A stretch of 64,000 nucleotides of DNA from an uncultured Paracoccaceae bacterium. GTDB lineage: Bacteria > Pseudomonadota > Alphaproteobacteria > Rhodobacterales > Rhodobacteraceae. The translations under genes were made by a program, and so were the position numbers. Shown here one piece after another: positions 45,185-54,328 of the stretch; position 1 is the stretch's first letter, and each line of letters opens with the position of its first letter. The notes under the pieces are model-generated. The model did no database searches and had not been told where the DNA came from. It saw only the letters and a list, made by a program, of their open reading frames with translations. Where the stretch lies: NCBI GenBank assembly GCA_947495795.1, contig CANMAI010000008.1, positions 214,236 to 278,235 of the forward strand, given 5' to 3'.

Positions 45185-46360
45185 ATGGAATTCGACTTTG
45201 ATGCGCCTGTAGACCGTCTCAACACCAATTGTGTGAAGTGGGACATGCTGGAAAAACTCTACGGCGTCTCGGCGAAAGACGGTATTGCGATGTGGGTCGC
45301 TGATATGGACTTCAAGGCGCCGCCTGCCGTGAATGCGACCCTGCAAAATATGGTAAACCACGGCGTTCATGGCTATTTCGGAGATGATCGAGCCTACAAG
45401 CAATCTATTATCTCATGGATGGAAAACCGGCATGACTGGCGCGTGGATCCTTCATGGATTTCGACAGTGCACGGACTGGTGGCTGGTACAGCACTTTGCA
45501 TTCAGGCGTATTCCGAGCCCGGTGATGGCGTCATCCTGTTCACACCCGTTTACCACGCCTTTTCTCGAATGGTTCATGCGAATGGCCGTGAGTTGGTGGA
45601 ATCTGAACTGGTGATGCGAGACGGCAAGTATCACATGGACCTGGAAGCACTGGAGGCGCAGCTGACCGGGCGAGAGAAGATGATTGTCTTCTGCTCTCCT
45701 CACAACCCTTCCGGGCGGGTCTGGTCTGTGGATGAACTCAAGTTGCTGGCCGATTTCTGCGCAAAGCACGATCTCGTGCTGATCTCCGATGAAATCCATC
45801 ACGATCTGGTTTTCCCAAGTTCAAGTCACACTCCGATGGTGAATGCAGCGCCAAAGCATCTGGATCGTATCGTGATGCTGACGGCAGCCTCCAAGACCTT
45901 CAATCTCGCTGCTGGGATGACGGGCAATGTGATCATCCCGGATGAGAAACTACGAGAACCTTTTACCAAAGTGCATGGAAGCGTCGGCACAAGCCCTAAC
46001 CGTTTCGGCATCATGATGACAACTGCGGCCTACGCACATGGAGAAGACTGGCTGGAAGCGCTGATCACCTACCTGGATGGCAACCGGAAAACGTTCGACG
46101 ACGGTATCAATGCCATCCCGGGCATCCGCTCCATCGAGATGGGCTCCACTTATCTTGCATGGGTTGATTTTTCCGGCACCGGTATGAGCCGTGAGGAATT
46201 TACAAGCCGGGTTGAGGGTACCGCTCGCGTAGTGGGCAATCACGGGCCCACATTCGGGAAGGGGGGTGAAAACTTCCTGCGCTTCAACTTCGCAACCCCA
46301 CGCGCACGCGTCGGGGAAGCCGTTTCCCGCATTCAGGATGCTTTCGCGGATCTACAGTAA
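45185..46360 (+). CDS. PatB/MalY-type C-S beta-lyase (aminotransferase class I/II)
   Basis: A 391-residue PLP enzyme of the cystathionine beta-lyase/PatB group, splitting C-S bonds of cystathionine or cysteine conjugates to pyruvate, ammonia and a thiol. The opening FDAPVDRLNTNCVKWD, then WVADMDFKAPPAV, CSPHNPSGRVW, ISDEIHHDLVF and the PLP-lysine segment AASKTFNLAAG are all typical. Of two in-frame ATGs, 45185 is better spaced from AAGGA than 45179. In marine roseobacters such enzymes can release methanethiol; this is only a possibility here. Confidence 0.9.
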   Translation: MEFDFDAPVDRLNTNCVKWDMLEKLYGVSAKDGIAMWVADMDFKAPPAVNATLQNMVNHGVHGYFGDDRAYKQSIISWMENRHDWRVDPSWISTVHGLVAGTALCIQAYSEPGDGVILFTPVYHAFSRMVHANGRELVESELVMRDGKYHMDLEALEAQLTGREKMIVFCSPHNPSGRVWSVDELKLLADFCAKHDLVLISDEIHHDLVFPSSSHTPMVNAAPKHLDRIVMLTAASKTFNLAAGMTGNVIIPDEKLREPFTKVHGSVGTSPNRFGIMMTTAAYAHGEDWLEALITYLDGNRKTFDDGINAIPGIRSIEMGSTYLAWVDFSGTGMSREEFTSRVEGTARVVGNHGPTFGKGGENFLRFNFATPRARVGEAVSRIQDAFADLQ

Positions 46361-46412
46361 CTTACGAGGCGACACGCCTTGAATTTGTTTTCTGCGCGGT
46401 TAGGTTGAATTT

Positions 46413-46436
46413 GGCCCTAGATTTGGGGCCTTTCTT
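46413..46436 (+). terminator. Intrinsic terminator after the C-S lyase gene
   Basis: GGCCC, an eight-base loop and GGGCC followed by TTTCTT, 52 bases after the C-S lyase stop and before the MFS gene. The form fits a rho-independent terminator, though the stem is short. Confidence 0.55.
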
Positions 46437-46474
46437 ATCCCAGCCACTTTACGGCTGACAGATCCGAGTATCGC

Positions 46475-47743
46475 ATGGCAATCCAAGATGTCCCGGCATC
46501 CACCCCATCAACGGGTTGGATGAGGCGTAACACGCCGCCCCACATCACCACTTTGGTGCTGATGGCGGGCTTGGGTGCGCTGAACATGAACATAATCCTC
46601 CCGTCACTGCCGAGCATGGCAGCCTTCTTTGAGGCTGATTACGCGCTGGTTCAGCTTACAATATCGGCATATCTGGCGGTGACAGGTGGTCTCCAACTGC
46701 TGGTTGGACCGCTTTCGGACCGATTTGGCCGCCGGCCGGTGATGCTGGGCAGCCTGAGCGTATTTCTGATCGCCACATTGGGCTGCCTTTGGGCTGACGA
46801 CATTTACACGTTTCTTGCATTCCGCATGCTGCAAGCTTCAATCGCGACCGGCCTTGTGCTATCCCGGGCGATAGTACGCGATATCGTCGGCATGGATAAA
46901 GCCGCCTCTATGATTGGTTGGGTCACAATGGGCATGGCGCTTGTGCCCATGATCGGCCCTCTTATTGGTGGCGAACTGGATGAGGCATTCGGTTTCCACG
47001 CGAGCTTTGTCCTAACGCTCGTCTTTGGCATCGCAGTCGGTCTCATCGTGCTTTTCGACATGGGCGAAACCAACAAAAACAAGTCCGACAGCATCACAGC
47101 CCAGTTCCGTCAGTACCCTGATCTTGTGGGCTCACACCGCTTCTGGGGTTACACACTGGTTGCGGCCTTCGCGTCAGGTGCGTTTTTCGCCTTTCTCGGC
47201 GGAGGCCCGTATGTCGCGACGGAGGTGCTGGGCATTTCCCCTTCGGAGGTTGGGCGGTACTTTGCGCTCATCGCATTCGGCTACATGGTGGGCAATTTTC
47301 TCTCCGGTGTTTACGCCGAACGCGTGGGCGTAAACGGAATGATGCTGGTAGGCTCCTGTATTGCTGCCTCCGGAATGCTTCTCGCACTTGGGCTTTTCAT
47401 GGCGGGCTACCAACACCCCCTTTCCCTTTTCGGATCCATGCTTTTTGTCGGTGTCGGCAATGGCCTTACACTGCCCTCTGCGAATGCTGGAATGGTCTCC
47501 GTACGACCGAAACTTGCAGGATCCGCCTCCGGCCTTGGCGGCGCTGTAATGATTGGCGGTGGTGCTGGCTTGTCCGCTCTAACCGGCGCACTTCTCAGCC
47601 CGGAAACCGGCGCCTACCCCCTGCTTCTGATGATGTTGTTATCCTCCGCTCTTTCGGTAATTGCCGCCCTCTACGTTATCAGGGTAGAACGTGTTCGTGC
47701 TGCAGAGGCGAAGGCGACTTCGCAAATGCAACATAGCAGTTGA
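46475..47743 (+). CDS. Bcr/CflA-type MFS drug exporter
   Basis: A 422-residue 12-helix major facilitator. The first-half signature (NIILPSLPSMAAFFEADYALVQLTISAYLAVTGGLQLLVGPLSDRFGRRPVML) and motif LSRAIVRDIVGMDKAASMIGWV belong to the Bcr/CflA multidrug-efflux group. It is probably separately transcribed given the upstream terminator. Substrate unknown. Confidence 0.9.
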   Translation: MAIQDVPASTPSTGWMRRNTPPHITTLVLMAGLGALNMNIILPSLPSMAAFFEADYALVQLTISAYLAVTGGLQLLVGPLSDRFGRRPVMLGSLSVFLIATLGCLWADDIYTFLAFRMLQASIATGLVLSRAIVRDIVGMDKAASMIGWVTMGMALVPMIGPLIGGELDEAFGFHASFVLTLVFGIAVGLIVLFDMGETNKNKSDSITAQFRQYPDLVGSHRFWGYTLVAAFASGAFFAFLGGGPYVATEVLGISPSEVGRYFALIAFGYMVGNFLSGVYAERVGVNGMMLVGSCIAASGMLLALGLFMAGYQHPLSLFGSMLFVGVGNGLTLPSANAGMVSVRPKLAGSASGLGGAVMIGGGAGLSALTGALLSPETGAYPLLLMMLLSSALSVIAALYVIRVERVRAAEAKATSQMQHSS

Positions 47744-47808
47744 CAACCACGCGTAATATTGTGATTTAAAGGCGAGCTTTTACGCAATATACGTTCTCAG
47801 GATTTTTT

Positions 47809-48768
47809 ATGAGCTTCCGCATCCAGCCAGCACCCGCTGCACGCCCCAACCGCTGTCAACTCTTCGGCCCGGGTTCCCGCCCTGCTATCTTTGAAAAGAT
47901 GGCAGCATCCGCTGCCGATGTGATTAACCTTGATCTAGAAGACAGTGTGGCCCCGGATGATAAGCAGGAGGCACGAAAAAATGTCATCACGGCCCTGCAA
48001 GATATTGATTGGGGCAACAAGACACTCTCAGTCCGCGTAAATGCACTCGACACACACTACTGGTACCGCGATCTGATCGAACTTGTGGAGCATGCCGGAG
48101 ATCGGCTGGATCAAATCATGATTCCGAAAGTCGGCTGCGCGGAGGATCTCTATGCAGTAGATGCCCTTGTAACAGCAGCCGAACGCTCGACAGGCCGTGA
48201 GAGGCCACTTGATTTCGAGATTATCATCGAAACGGCCGCCGGCCTTGCAAATGTGAACAGCATAGCAGCAGCCACACCACGCCTGAAGGCGATGAGCCTT
48301 GGCGCCGCGGATTATGCAGCCTCGATGGGTATGCAAACAACGGGGATCGGCGGCACTCAGGAAGGCTACTACATGCACGCGCCAGACAGTTCGCAGCACT
48401 TTGCTGACCCTTGGCATAGTGTGACTGTTGCAATTGTCGCCGCGTGCCGCACCAATGGCATTTTGCCGGTAGATGGCCCATTTGGCGATTTCTCGGATGA
48501 CGCAGGTTTCACCGCACAGGCAAGAAGATCCGCTACCCTCGGTATGGTCGGCAAGTGGGCGATCCACCCCAAGCAAGTGTCTCTGGCCAACGAAGTATTT
48601 ACCCCGTCAGAAGCCCAACTAGCAGAGGCCCAAGATATCCTTGCCGCGATGGAGGAGGCGAAGTCTTCAGGGCAGGGTGCGGCTGTCTACAAAGGGCGGC
48701 TGATCGATCTCGCTTCAATCCGGCAGGCGGAAGTTATCGTTGCTCAATCAGAGCTGATTTCCGGCTGA
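47809..48768 (+). CDS. mcl1: L-malyl-CoA/beta-methylmalyl-CoA lyase
   Basis: A 319-residue CitE-like TIM-barrel enzyme closely resembling Rhodobacter Mcl1. It cleaves beta-methylmalyl-CoA to glyoxylate and propionyl-CoA in the ethylmalonyl-CoA pathway and also L-malyl-CoA. Characteristic segments are NRCQLFGPGSRPAIFEKMAASAADVINLDLEDSVAPDDK, EIIIETAAGLANVNSIAAA, SLGAADYAASMGMQTTGIGG and GKWAIHPKQVSLANEVF. Paired with mcd at 9.4 kb it supports acetyl-CoA assimilation without a glyoxylate shunt. Confidence 0.93.
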   Translation: MSFRIQPAPAARPNRCQLFGPGSRPAIFEKMAASAADVINLDLEDSVAPDDKQEARKNVITALQDIDWGNKTLSVRVNALDTHYWYRDLIELVEHAGDRLDQIMIPKVGCAEDLYAVDALVTAAERSTGRERPLDFEIIIETAAGLANVNSIAAATPRLKAMSLGAADYAASMGMQTTGIGGTQEGYYMHAPDSSQHFADPWHSVTVAIVAACRTNGILPVDGPFGDFSDDAGFTAQARRSATLGMVGKWAIHPKQVSLANEVFTPSEAQLAEAQDILAAMEEAKSSGQGAAVYKGRLIDLASIRQAEVIVAQSELISG

Positions 48769-48782
48769 ACGATCGCAGCGAA

Positions 48783-48812
48783 GCGGCCTTCGCAAATATC
48801 TGCAAAGGCCGC
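48783..48812. terminator. Bidirectional terminator-like hairpin between mcl1 and the AraC gene
   Basis: GCGGCCTT, 14-base loop, AAGGCCGC, with additional outer complementarity (AGCGA ... TCGCT), in the 55 bases between convergent stops. It can fold on both strands. There is no strong T-run. Confidence 0.55.
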
Positions 48813-48823
48813 CACGTCGCTCT

Positions 48824-49660
48824 CTACTTGATCGGCAGGCAAACATCTGTCTCAAGATCATCAGGAGCCGTATCTGCCGGATTGTTGAGATAGATCTCAA
48901 TCGCCGGATCGTCGCGAGGATCTTCGCCCGAGTTTGGCAACCACTCTCCGTACAGATGATCATACGCGGCCTTCAGCCCTGCATATGGCCCCTTGTAGTG
49001 CATGGTAGCCATCTTCCCACCCGCAACTTCAACCAGCTCAAGCCCTTCGGGAACAGCGTCTGCGCTATCAAGAATAATACCCGCATGGCTTCGCAACTCC
49101 TTGGCAGGAACTGCGTTGGGATCATCATAATATACACCCAGCATACCGCGCGCATTCTGCCAGAGGTTCCGGCTGGTAAACACGGCTGATACGCGCTCAA
49201 ACGTGCCGCCAACTTCCAGATAGGGCCCCGAGTGCGGCAAGGCAGCCAGAATACGCGGTGGATGGTCTTTGATTTCAATGGGAAACACGGGATGTTCTCC
49301 TTTTTCCGTCTTCAGCAAAAGTGGCCTCAGTTCGCCACGGTTTCTGAACGCACCGGGAGTGGTGCCGTAGCCATCGCGGAAAATGCGCGTGAAACTCTGC
49401 TGATTGGCGTAGCCAACCTTGCGGGCAACCTCTTCAAGAGGCCAGTCCGTTTGCACCAACCAACAGGCGGCCCTATGCAAGCGCACCCTTCGAGCTGCTT
49501 CGGCGAGGGTCTCGCCCGTCATCCCGAAGAAAACCCGGTGCCAGTGATATCGTGACATGGCTGCAACATCAGCCAGAGCATCAAGACTGAGATCCCCTCC
49601 TGGATTGGCATGGATATAATCCAACACCCGCAACAATCGTTTCTCGTAAACGTCCCGCAT
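48824..49660 (-). CDS. AraC-family regulator with GyrI-like effector domain
   Basis: A 278-residue protein. Two AraC HTH motifs fill residues 1-105 (LSLDALADVAAMSRYHWHRVFFGMTGET, EEVARKVGYANQQSFTRIFRDGYGTTPGAF), then a GyrI/Rob-type ligand-binding domain (HPPRILAALPHSGPYLEVGGTFERV ... MATMHYKGPYAGLKAAYDHLYGEWLP). Such proteins sense small hydrophobic molecules or drugs. ATG 49660 has GGGAGGTGG directly ahead. It is convergent with mcl1 and divergent from accA; targets unknown. Confidence 0.9.
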   Translation of the reverse strand: MRDVYEKRLLRVLDYIHANPGGDLSLDALADVAAMSRYHWHRVFFGMTGETLAEAARRVRLHRAACWLVQTDWPLEEVARKVGYANQQSFTRIFRDGYGTTPGAFRNRGELRPLLLKTEKGEHPVFPIEIKDHPPRILAALPHSGPYLEVGGTFERVSAVFTSRNLWQNARGMLGVYYDDPNAVPAKELRSHAGIILDSADAVPEGLELVEVAGGKMATMHYKGPYAGLKAAYDHLYGEWLPNSGEDPRDDPAIEIYLNNPADTAPDDLETDVCLPIK

Positions 49661-49785
49661 TCCACCTCCCTGATCCGTTCGATATCTGCTTGCCACAAGC
49701 TGCGTTCACTAATCTTGCTGAACTCGCGGGCGTTGCAAATCCTCTTGGCTACGGTCATATAAGCTCGAGTTAAAGGGGAAGTGGC

Positions 49786-50748
49786 ATGCAGAATTACCTC
49801 GATTTTGAAAAGGGACTTGCCGAGATCGAAGGCAAGGCTGAGGAATTGCGGGCCATGGGTCGCCAGAACGCAGAGATGAATGTTGAGGATGAAGCCAAAG
49901 CGCTGGATTCAAAGGCAGATCAGCTTCTCACGGAACTCTATAACGCGTTGACGCCATGGCAGAAATGCCTCGTTGCCCGCCATCCGGATAGGCCGCATTG
50001 CAAGGATTACATTGAGGCCCTTTTCTCCGAGTACACCCCACTCGCCGGAGATAGAAACTTTGCTGACGATCACGCGATCATGGGCGGTCTTGCGCGGTTT
50101 GAAGATCAGCCAGTTGTGGTGATCGGCCACGAAAAGGGACACGATACCAAAACGCGGCTTGAGCGGAATTTCGGGATGGCCCGCCCGGAGGGCTATCGCA
50201 AGGCCATCCGCCTGATGGATCTGGCCGATCGGTTTGGCCTGCCTGTTATCACACTGATCGACACACCGGGAGCCTATCCCGGAAAGGGCGCTGAGGAGCG
50301 CGGTCAGGCAGAGGCGATTGCGCGCTCGACAGAGAAGTGCCTCTCGATAGGTGTGCCCCTTGTCTCTGTGATCATTGGCGAGGGAGGATCAGGCGGAGCC
50401 GTGGCTTTTGCAACCGCCGACAGATTGGCGATGCTGGAACACTCGATTTACTCCGTAATCTCGCCGGAGGGCTGCGCATCGATACTCTGGAAGGACGCAG
50501 CGAAAATGCAGGAGGCCGCCGAAGCCCTTCGCCTTACGGCACAGGATCTTCACATGCTCGGCGTTGCCGACAGGTTGATAAAGGAGCCTCAGGGCGGGGC
50601 ACAGCGCGATGGTGCAACGGCAATAGGTGCTGTGGGTTCCGGCATTTCGGAGATGCTAAAGGAAGTTACGGGGATCAGTGCTGAAGATCTGCGCAGACAG
50701 CGCCGCCAGAAATATCTGAACATGGGCGCGAAGGCGTTGGTCGCCTGA
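49786..50748 (+). CDS. accA: Acetyl-CoA carboxylase carboxyltransferase subunit alpha
   Basis: A 320-residue alpha subunit of the carboxyltransferase that makes malonyl-CoA. It has the family opening [81 protein letters not shown] and [13 protein letters not shown]. It is transcribed alone; its stop is four bases from the convergent acyltransferase stop. Confidence 0.97.
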   Translation: MQNYLDFEKGLAEIEGKAEELRAMGRQNAEMNVEDEAKALDSKADQLLTELYNALTPWQKCLVARHPDRPHCKDYIEALFSEYTPLAGDRNFADDHAIMGGLARFEDQPVVVIGHEKGHDTKTRLERNFGMARPEGYRKAIRLMDLADRFGLPVITLIDTPGAYPGKGAEERGQAEAIARSTEKCLSIGVPLVSVIIGEGGSGGAVAFATADRLAMLEHSIYSVISPEGCASILWKDAAKMQEAAEALRLTAQDLHMLGVADRLIKEPQGGAQRDGATAIGAVGSGISEMLKEVTGISAEDLRRQRRQKYLNMGAKALVA

Positions 50749-50752
50749 TCGG

Positions 50753-51478
50753 TTAGCCGTCCACTCTTTGGAACCCTGCTTCGTCCAACAGCCGATTGGA
50801 AGCCGTCTCAATCCGTTCTTCAATCGTATCCATGAAAACCTCCAGAGGAAGCCCAGCCGGCACGGGCTCCAGAAACTCCAGCACAGCACGGCCCGGCTTT
50901 CGCGTCCAGCCGCGCCGCGGCCAGAAAGCGCCGATATTGGTGGCCGCCAAACCGCAGGCCTGCCCTGTGCGCGTATAGATTACGCCAGCACCAATCTTGT
51001 AGGCGGGTTTTGCTCCCGGAAGTGTACGCGTGCCCTCCGGATAGATGATCAACTGGCCTTCATCTGCCTGCTTGGCATCCACATCTTTCACCATCGCCTG
51101 AACAGCCCGTCCCTTTTTCCCGCGCGAAACGGGCGTGGAGCCGATGCGCATCGCGTAGTACCCGAAAACCGGCACCCATCTAAGCTCTCGCTTCATGATG
51201 AAACGTGCGCGCGGCAGGTGTAGAAAGAGGATCATTACATCAAGAAAGGACTGATGCTTTGATGCGATCATGATATTACCCGTGGGTGGTGTGCCCCGCA
51301 CTTCAACCGTCAACCCACACAGTATTTTCAACAGCCACAGATTGACGTGAATGTAGAACTTCATCACCCGGTATGTTCCTGCACGGGAATGGATCGCAAA
51401 GGGGAGCCCCAGAATTCCGATGATCGGCACAAGGGCGAAAAGCAGGAAATCGAACAGCATTGAACGGATTAAGATCAT
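50753..51478 (-). CDS. plsC: 1-acyl-sn-glycerol-3-phosphate acyltransferase
   Basis: A 241-residue PlsC family enzyme making phosphatidic acid. The catalytic HX4D motif is in SKHQSFLDVM, and the acceptor-binding motif is IYPEGTR; an N-terminal hydrophobic segment anchors it. The frame is open to 51715 but that part overlaps ftsX. ATG 51478, 10 bases after the ftsX stop, gives a normal N-terminus. Confidence 0.92.
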   Translation of the reverse strand: MILIRSMLFDFLLFALVPIIGILGLPFAIHSRAGTYRVMKFYIHVNLWLLKILCGLTVEVRGTPPTGNIMIASKHQSFLDVMILFLHLPRARFIMKRELRWVPVFGYYAMRIGSTPVSRGKKGRAVQAMVKDVDAKQADEGQLIIYPEGTRTLPGAKPAYKIGAGVIYTRTGQACGLAATNIGAFWPRRGWTRKPGRAVLEFLEPVPAGLPLEVFMDTIEERIETASNRLLDEAGFQRVDG

Positions 51479-51488
51479 CAGGAAGCTT

Positions 51489-52373
51489 TCAAAGCAGACG
51501 AGCAAGCACGCGTGTGGCCGCGAGCCTGGTTGAGACGAACGCGATTGTTCCAGAAAGAAATGGGAGAGCAAGGATAGCAAGCCATCCGCGCCAGTCGGGC
51601 CGAAGTAGAGAAAGAAGGCTCTCATCTCCGCGCGACAGGCTGAGCAGAACCAACGCGGCCAGCAGAGTGCCCAAAGCCGCTCCACCGAGAGTACGGAGCG
51701 TGAACCTCCGCACAAAAGCGCGGGCGATAAAGCTATCCTCGGCCCCGATAAGTCTCAGCGTCTCTATGACGCCCGCCTGCGCAACGAGCGCCGTTGTTGC
51801 TGCCAAGGAAATCATCGCCGCAACAACAGCGCCCGTCAGGAGGATAAGCCCTACGGAAAGCTGCGAAACTCTCTGTGCAGCAGACGCCACGCGCGATTGC
51901 CATTCATCCGGTTTCAAATAGCGCGCTGACGGTGCTTCCGCAGAGAGCCGCAACATAAGACCGTCTGGATCGAAACTTGGCCCTTCCCGCAACTCGATAA
52001 GGCGCGGCAGCGCCAAGGCTTCCAGCGGAAAATCCGTGCCAAGCCAAGGTGCGAGTAACGCCTGCTGCCGTTCCTCACTCACTTCGCGCGGGCGCAGGAC
52101 GCCCGGGGTTGTCTCAAGAACCGAAAGGGCGCGCTCCACTTCCGCTGTGTCTCCGGAGGCAATCTCTATCGTCGCTACACCTTTCAGCGCATCTCCCCAA
52201 CGTTCGGCGAGATGACCCGCCGCGAGGCTGATGGCTATCGCGAAGACGGCCATAAATGCCATTGCTCCAGCGGCAAAAAGGGTAAGCCGTGCTGTGACGC
52301 CCGTTGGTGGTACGATCTTGTCAGCCGTTGGATCCGCTGCCAGCGACGCAAGGAAGATGCTCAATCTGTTCAC
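51489..52373 (-). CDS. ftsX: Cell division protein FtsX-like permease
   Basis: A 294-residue protein with four transmembrane helices (one near residue 35-55, three in the C-terminal half) and an extracytoplasmic loop of about 110 residues. With FtsE it forms the divisome ABC complex that activates peptidoglycan amidases. The sequence is poorly conserved, and the call rests on topology plus the overlapping ftsE gene (4 bases). Confidence 0.9.
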   Translation of the reverse strand: MNRLSIFLASLAADPTADKIVPPTGVTARLTLFAAGAMAFMAVFAIAISLAAGHLAERWGDALKGVATIEIASGDTAEVERALSVLETTPGVLRPREVSEERQQALLAPWLGTDFPLEALALPRLIELREGPSFDPDGLMLRLSAEAPSARYLKPDEWQSRVASAAQRVSQLSVGLILLTGAVVAAMISLAATTALVAQAGVIETLRLIGAEDSFIARAFVRRFTLRTLGGAALGTLLAALVLLSLSRGDESLLSLLRPDWRGWLAILALPFLSGTIAFVSTRLAATRVLARLL

Positions 52374-53071
52374 AAATCTGCTCCAGCCTGAACAATACGC
52401 CCATGCGCCAAGCGAAGCACGCGAGCAGGCACCTCCGCCTTTGCACGACGGATAAGATCCAGATCGTGGGTAGCGACGAGAACGGTTCGTCCCATCCGGT
52501 TCAATTCCACGAGCAACGCTAGAAGATGCCCACCCATTTCCTGATCAACATTGCCTGTGGGCTCGTCAGCGATGACAATCTCCGGAGAAAGAATAACAGC
52601 CCGGGCCAATGCAGCCCGCTGCATCTCCCCACCGGAAAGCTCCTGTGGGGATGCGTCAGCCCTGTGAACGAGCCCTACCCAAGAAATCAGATCTTCCACA
52701 TTTTGGAGATGCTGGGGTGTTCTCCGTCCTGTCACATCCAGTGGAAGGGAAACATTATCCCTAACAGTCAGATGATCAAGAAAGCGGCTTGTCTGCGGAA
52801 CGATGCCGATGCGCCGCCTTAGCCGAGCCGCCTCATCCCGGTTGAGATGGCTTACATCATCGCCAAAAAAGGTCTGCTGGCCGCTGGTAATCCGGAGTTC
52901 GAGATAGCAAAGTTTCAAGAAAGTGGTTTTGCCCGAGCCGGAAGGCCCTGTCAGAAAGTAGAAGCCACCAGGCTCAAGCACCATGGAGAGATCCTGAAGC
53001 ACAGGCCCCTGCCCATAGTCAAAACTTGCTGCGTCGAACGCTATCAAACCGGTTCTCCCTGCCTTTGGCAT
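52370..53071 (-). CDS. ftsE: Cell division ATP-binding protein FtsE
   Basis: A 233-residue ABC ATPase. Walker A is GPSGSGKTT (42-50), signature LSGGEMQRAALARA, Walker B IVIADEPTGNVD, and the switch His is in VLVATHDLDLI. The opening IAFDAASFDYGQGPVLQDLS is FtsE-like. It is first of ftsE-ftsX-plsC, divergent from the zinc-ribbon gene. Confidence 0.95.
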   Translation of the reverse strand: MPKAGRTGLIAFDAASFDYGQGPVLQDLSMVLEPGGFYFLTGPSGSGKTTFLKLCYLELRITSGQQTFFGDDVSHLNRDEAARLRRRIGIVPQTSRFLDHLTVRDNVSLPLDVTGRRTPQHLQNVEDLISWVGLVHRADASPQELSGGEMQRAALARAVILSPEIVIADEPTGNVDQEMGGHLLALLVELNRMGRTVLVATHDLDLIRRAKAEVPARVLRLAHGRIVQAGADL

Positions 53072-53209
53072 ATGCCATGCACCACTGCATCTGCCAAGCG
53101 CAAGGGAACAACCACATCTTGCAAGCGCGTGTGAGGTTGTTAAAACTAGCTCAACTGGTGCCGAATTCGTCTGTCTAGTTGGCGATCGGCAGGCTCAAAG
53201 GATATACCT

Positions 53210-54076
53210 ATGCGTATTGCTTGCCCAAAATGCTCCGCTCAATACGAAGTGGACGGCCGCCTGTTCTCAGATGAGGGCCGAGCCGTACAATGCGCACAAT
53301 GCGATACTCGCTGGACACAGCACAAAATCGAAGAAGACGCGCCGTTACCCTTGCAAACCGAAGTAGACGCCACGCCACCAGCTCCTTCCGAATCTCTGCC
53401 AGTAAGTGAGCGGGACGCAATTCGGGCTGCGGTGGAGGAGGAGATTGCCATTCGTGATGGTACTCCGCCTCGGGAGAACGATGTCGCAGGAGCCGTTGCC
53501 GCAGCCGCATCGGCAGCTCTTACAGAGAAACGCGCATCCAAGAACGCCGCGCAAGCGGCAAGGATGCCTGAGGAAGAATCCGAAGACGACCTTATCAAAT
53601 CACTGCGTGAACAGCTTTCGGAAGCAGAGAAAAGCTATGGTGAGGATGAGACGGACAATCGGCAACCGACGGGGCGCCGAGATCTTTCCCGTGCAATCGA
53701 TATGGCCGGGATCGAAGTTGGTGATATCAACGAGAAGCCTGCCAAGGAAAGAAAGAAAGATCGCGCGGCCGCATCCGGTCAGAGCGAGTTGGCGGCAGCA
53801 CTTCAGGAATATGAGCGCGAACGCGGTCCGCGCGGTGGTGCACGCTGGGGCTTTGTGCTGGCAGTTTTCCTCTTCATGGTTGCTTTCGGCATCTACTTTG
53901 CGCGGGGCGAGATCGCGCGTGCCTTCCCCGCAGCGGCACCGGTTCTGGAGCAGTATGCAGGCGGCGTAGACACCGCTCGGGTCTGGGTGGTTGACATGTA
54001 TGGTGAGGTCCGAGCCATGATCTCAGACCAAATGGGCGAAGATGAAACGCCCGCCGAAACAACAATCTCCCAGTAA
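53210..54076 (+). CDS. Zinc-ribbon (MJ0042-type) single-pass membrane protein
   Basis: A 288-residue protein. The N-terminal MJ0042-type zinc ribbon uses C5, C8, C28 and C31 (CPKCSAQYEVDGRLF ... QCAQC). A long charged, probably disordered stretch follows, then one transmembrane helix near residues 218-238 (GFVLAVFLFMVAFGIYFA) and a short C-terminal tail. Homologues beside ftsE are common in this order; function unknown. Confidence 0.88.
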   Translation: MRIACPKCSAQYEVDGRLFSDEGRAVQCAQCDTRWTQHKIEEDAPLPLQTEVDATPPAPSESLPVSERDAIRAAVEEEIAIRDGTPPRENDVAGAVAAAASAALTEKRASKNAAQAARMPEEESEDDLIKSLREQLSEAEKSYGEDETDNRQPTGRRDLSRAIDMAGIEVGDINEKPAKERKKDRAAASGQSELAAALQEYERERGPRGGARWGFVLAVFLFMVAFGIYFARGEIARAFPAAAPVLEQYAGGVDTARVWVVDMYGEVRAMISDQMGEDETPAETTISQ

Positions 54077-54328
54077 GATACTCCGCTCCGTCAACAGGTT
54101 GGCGCGTTTCTAGTTTTGAGTTGAAACACACAGCCTTATATTTTGAATCCGTTCCATGGGGCGAGACGGCGAAAATCGGAGCGCATTTAGATCGAACCGT
54201 TATAGCGGATTAAAATCTTCGTATTCCGGAGAAAACAGGCAATCCGCAGCCCTTCTTTCGGATTGATCTTTCCATACTCTACAGTCGTTCGCCCTAAACT
54301 TGGGTCGCCAGATTGGAGGCGAACCGCC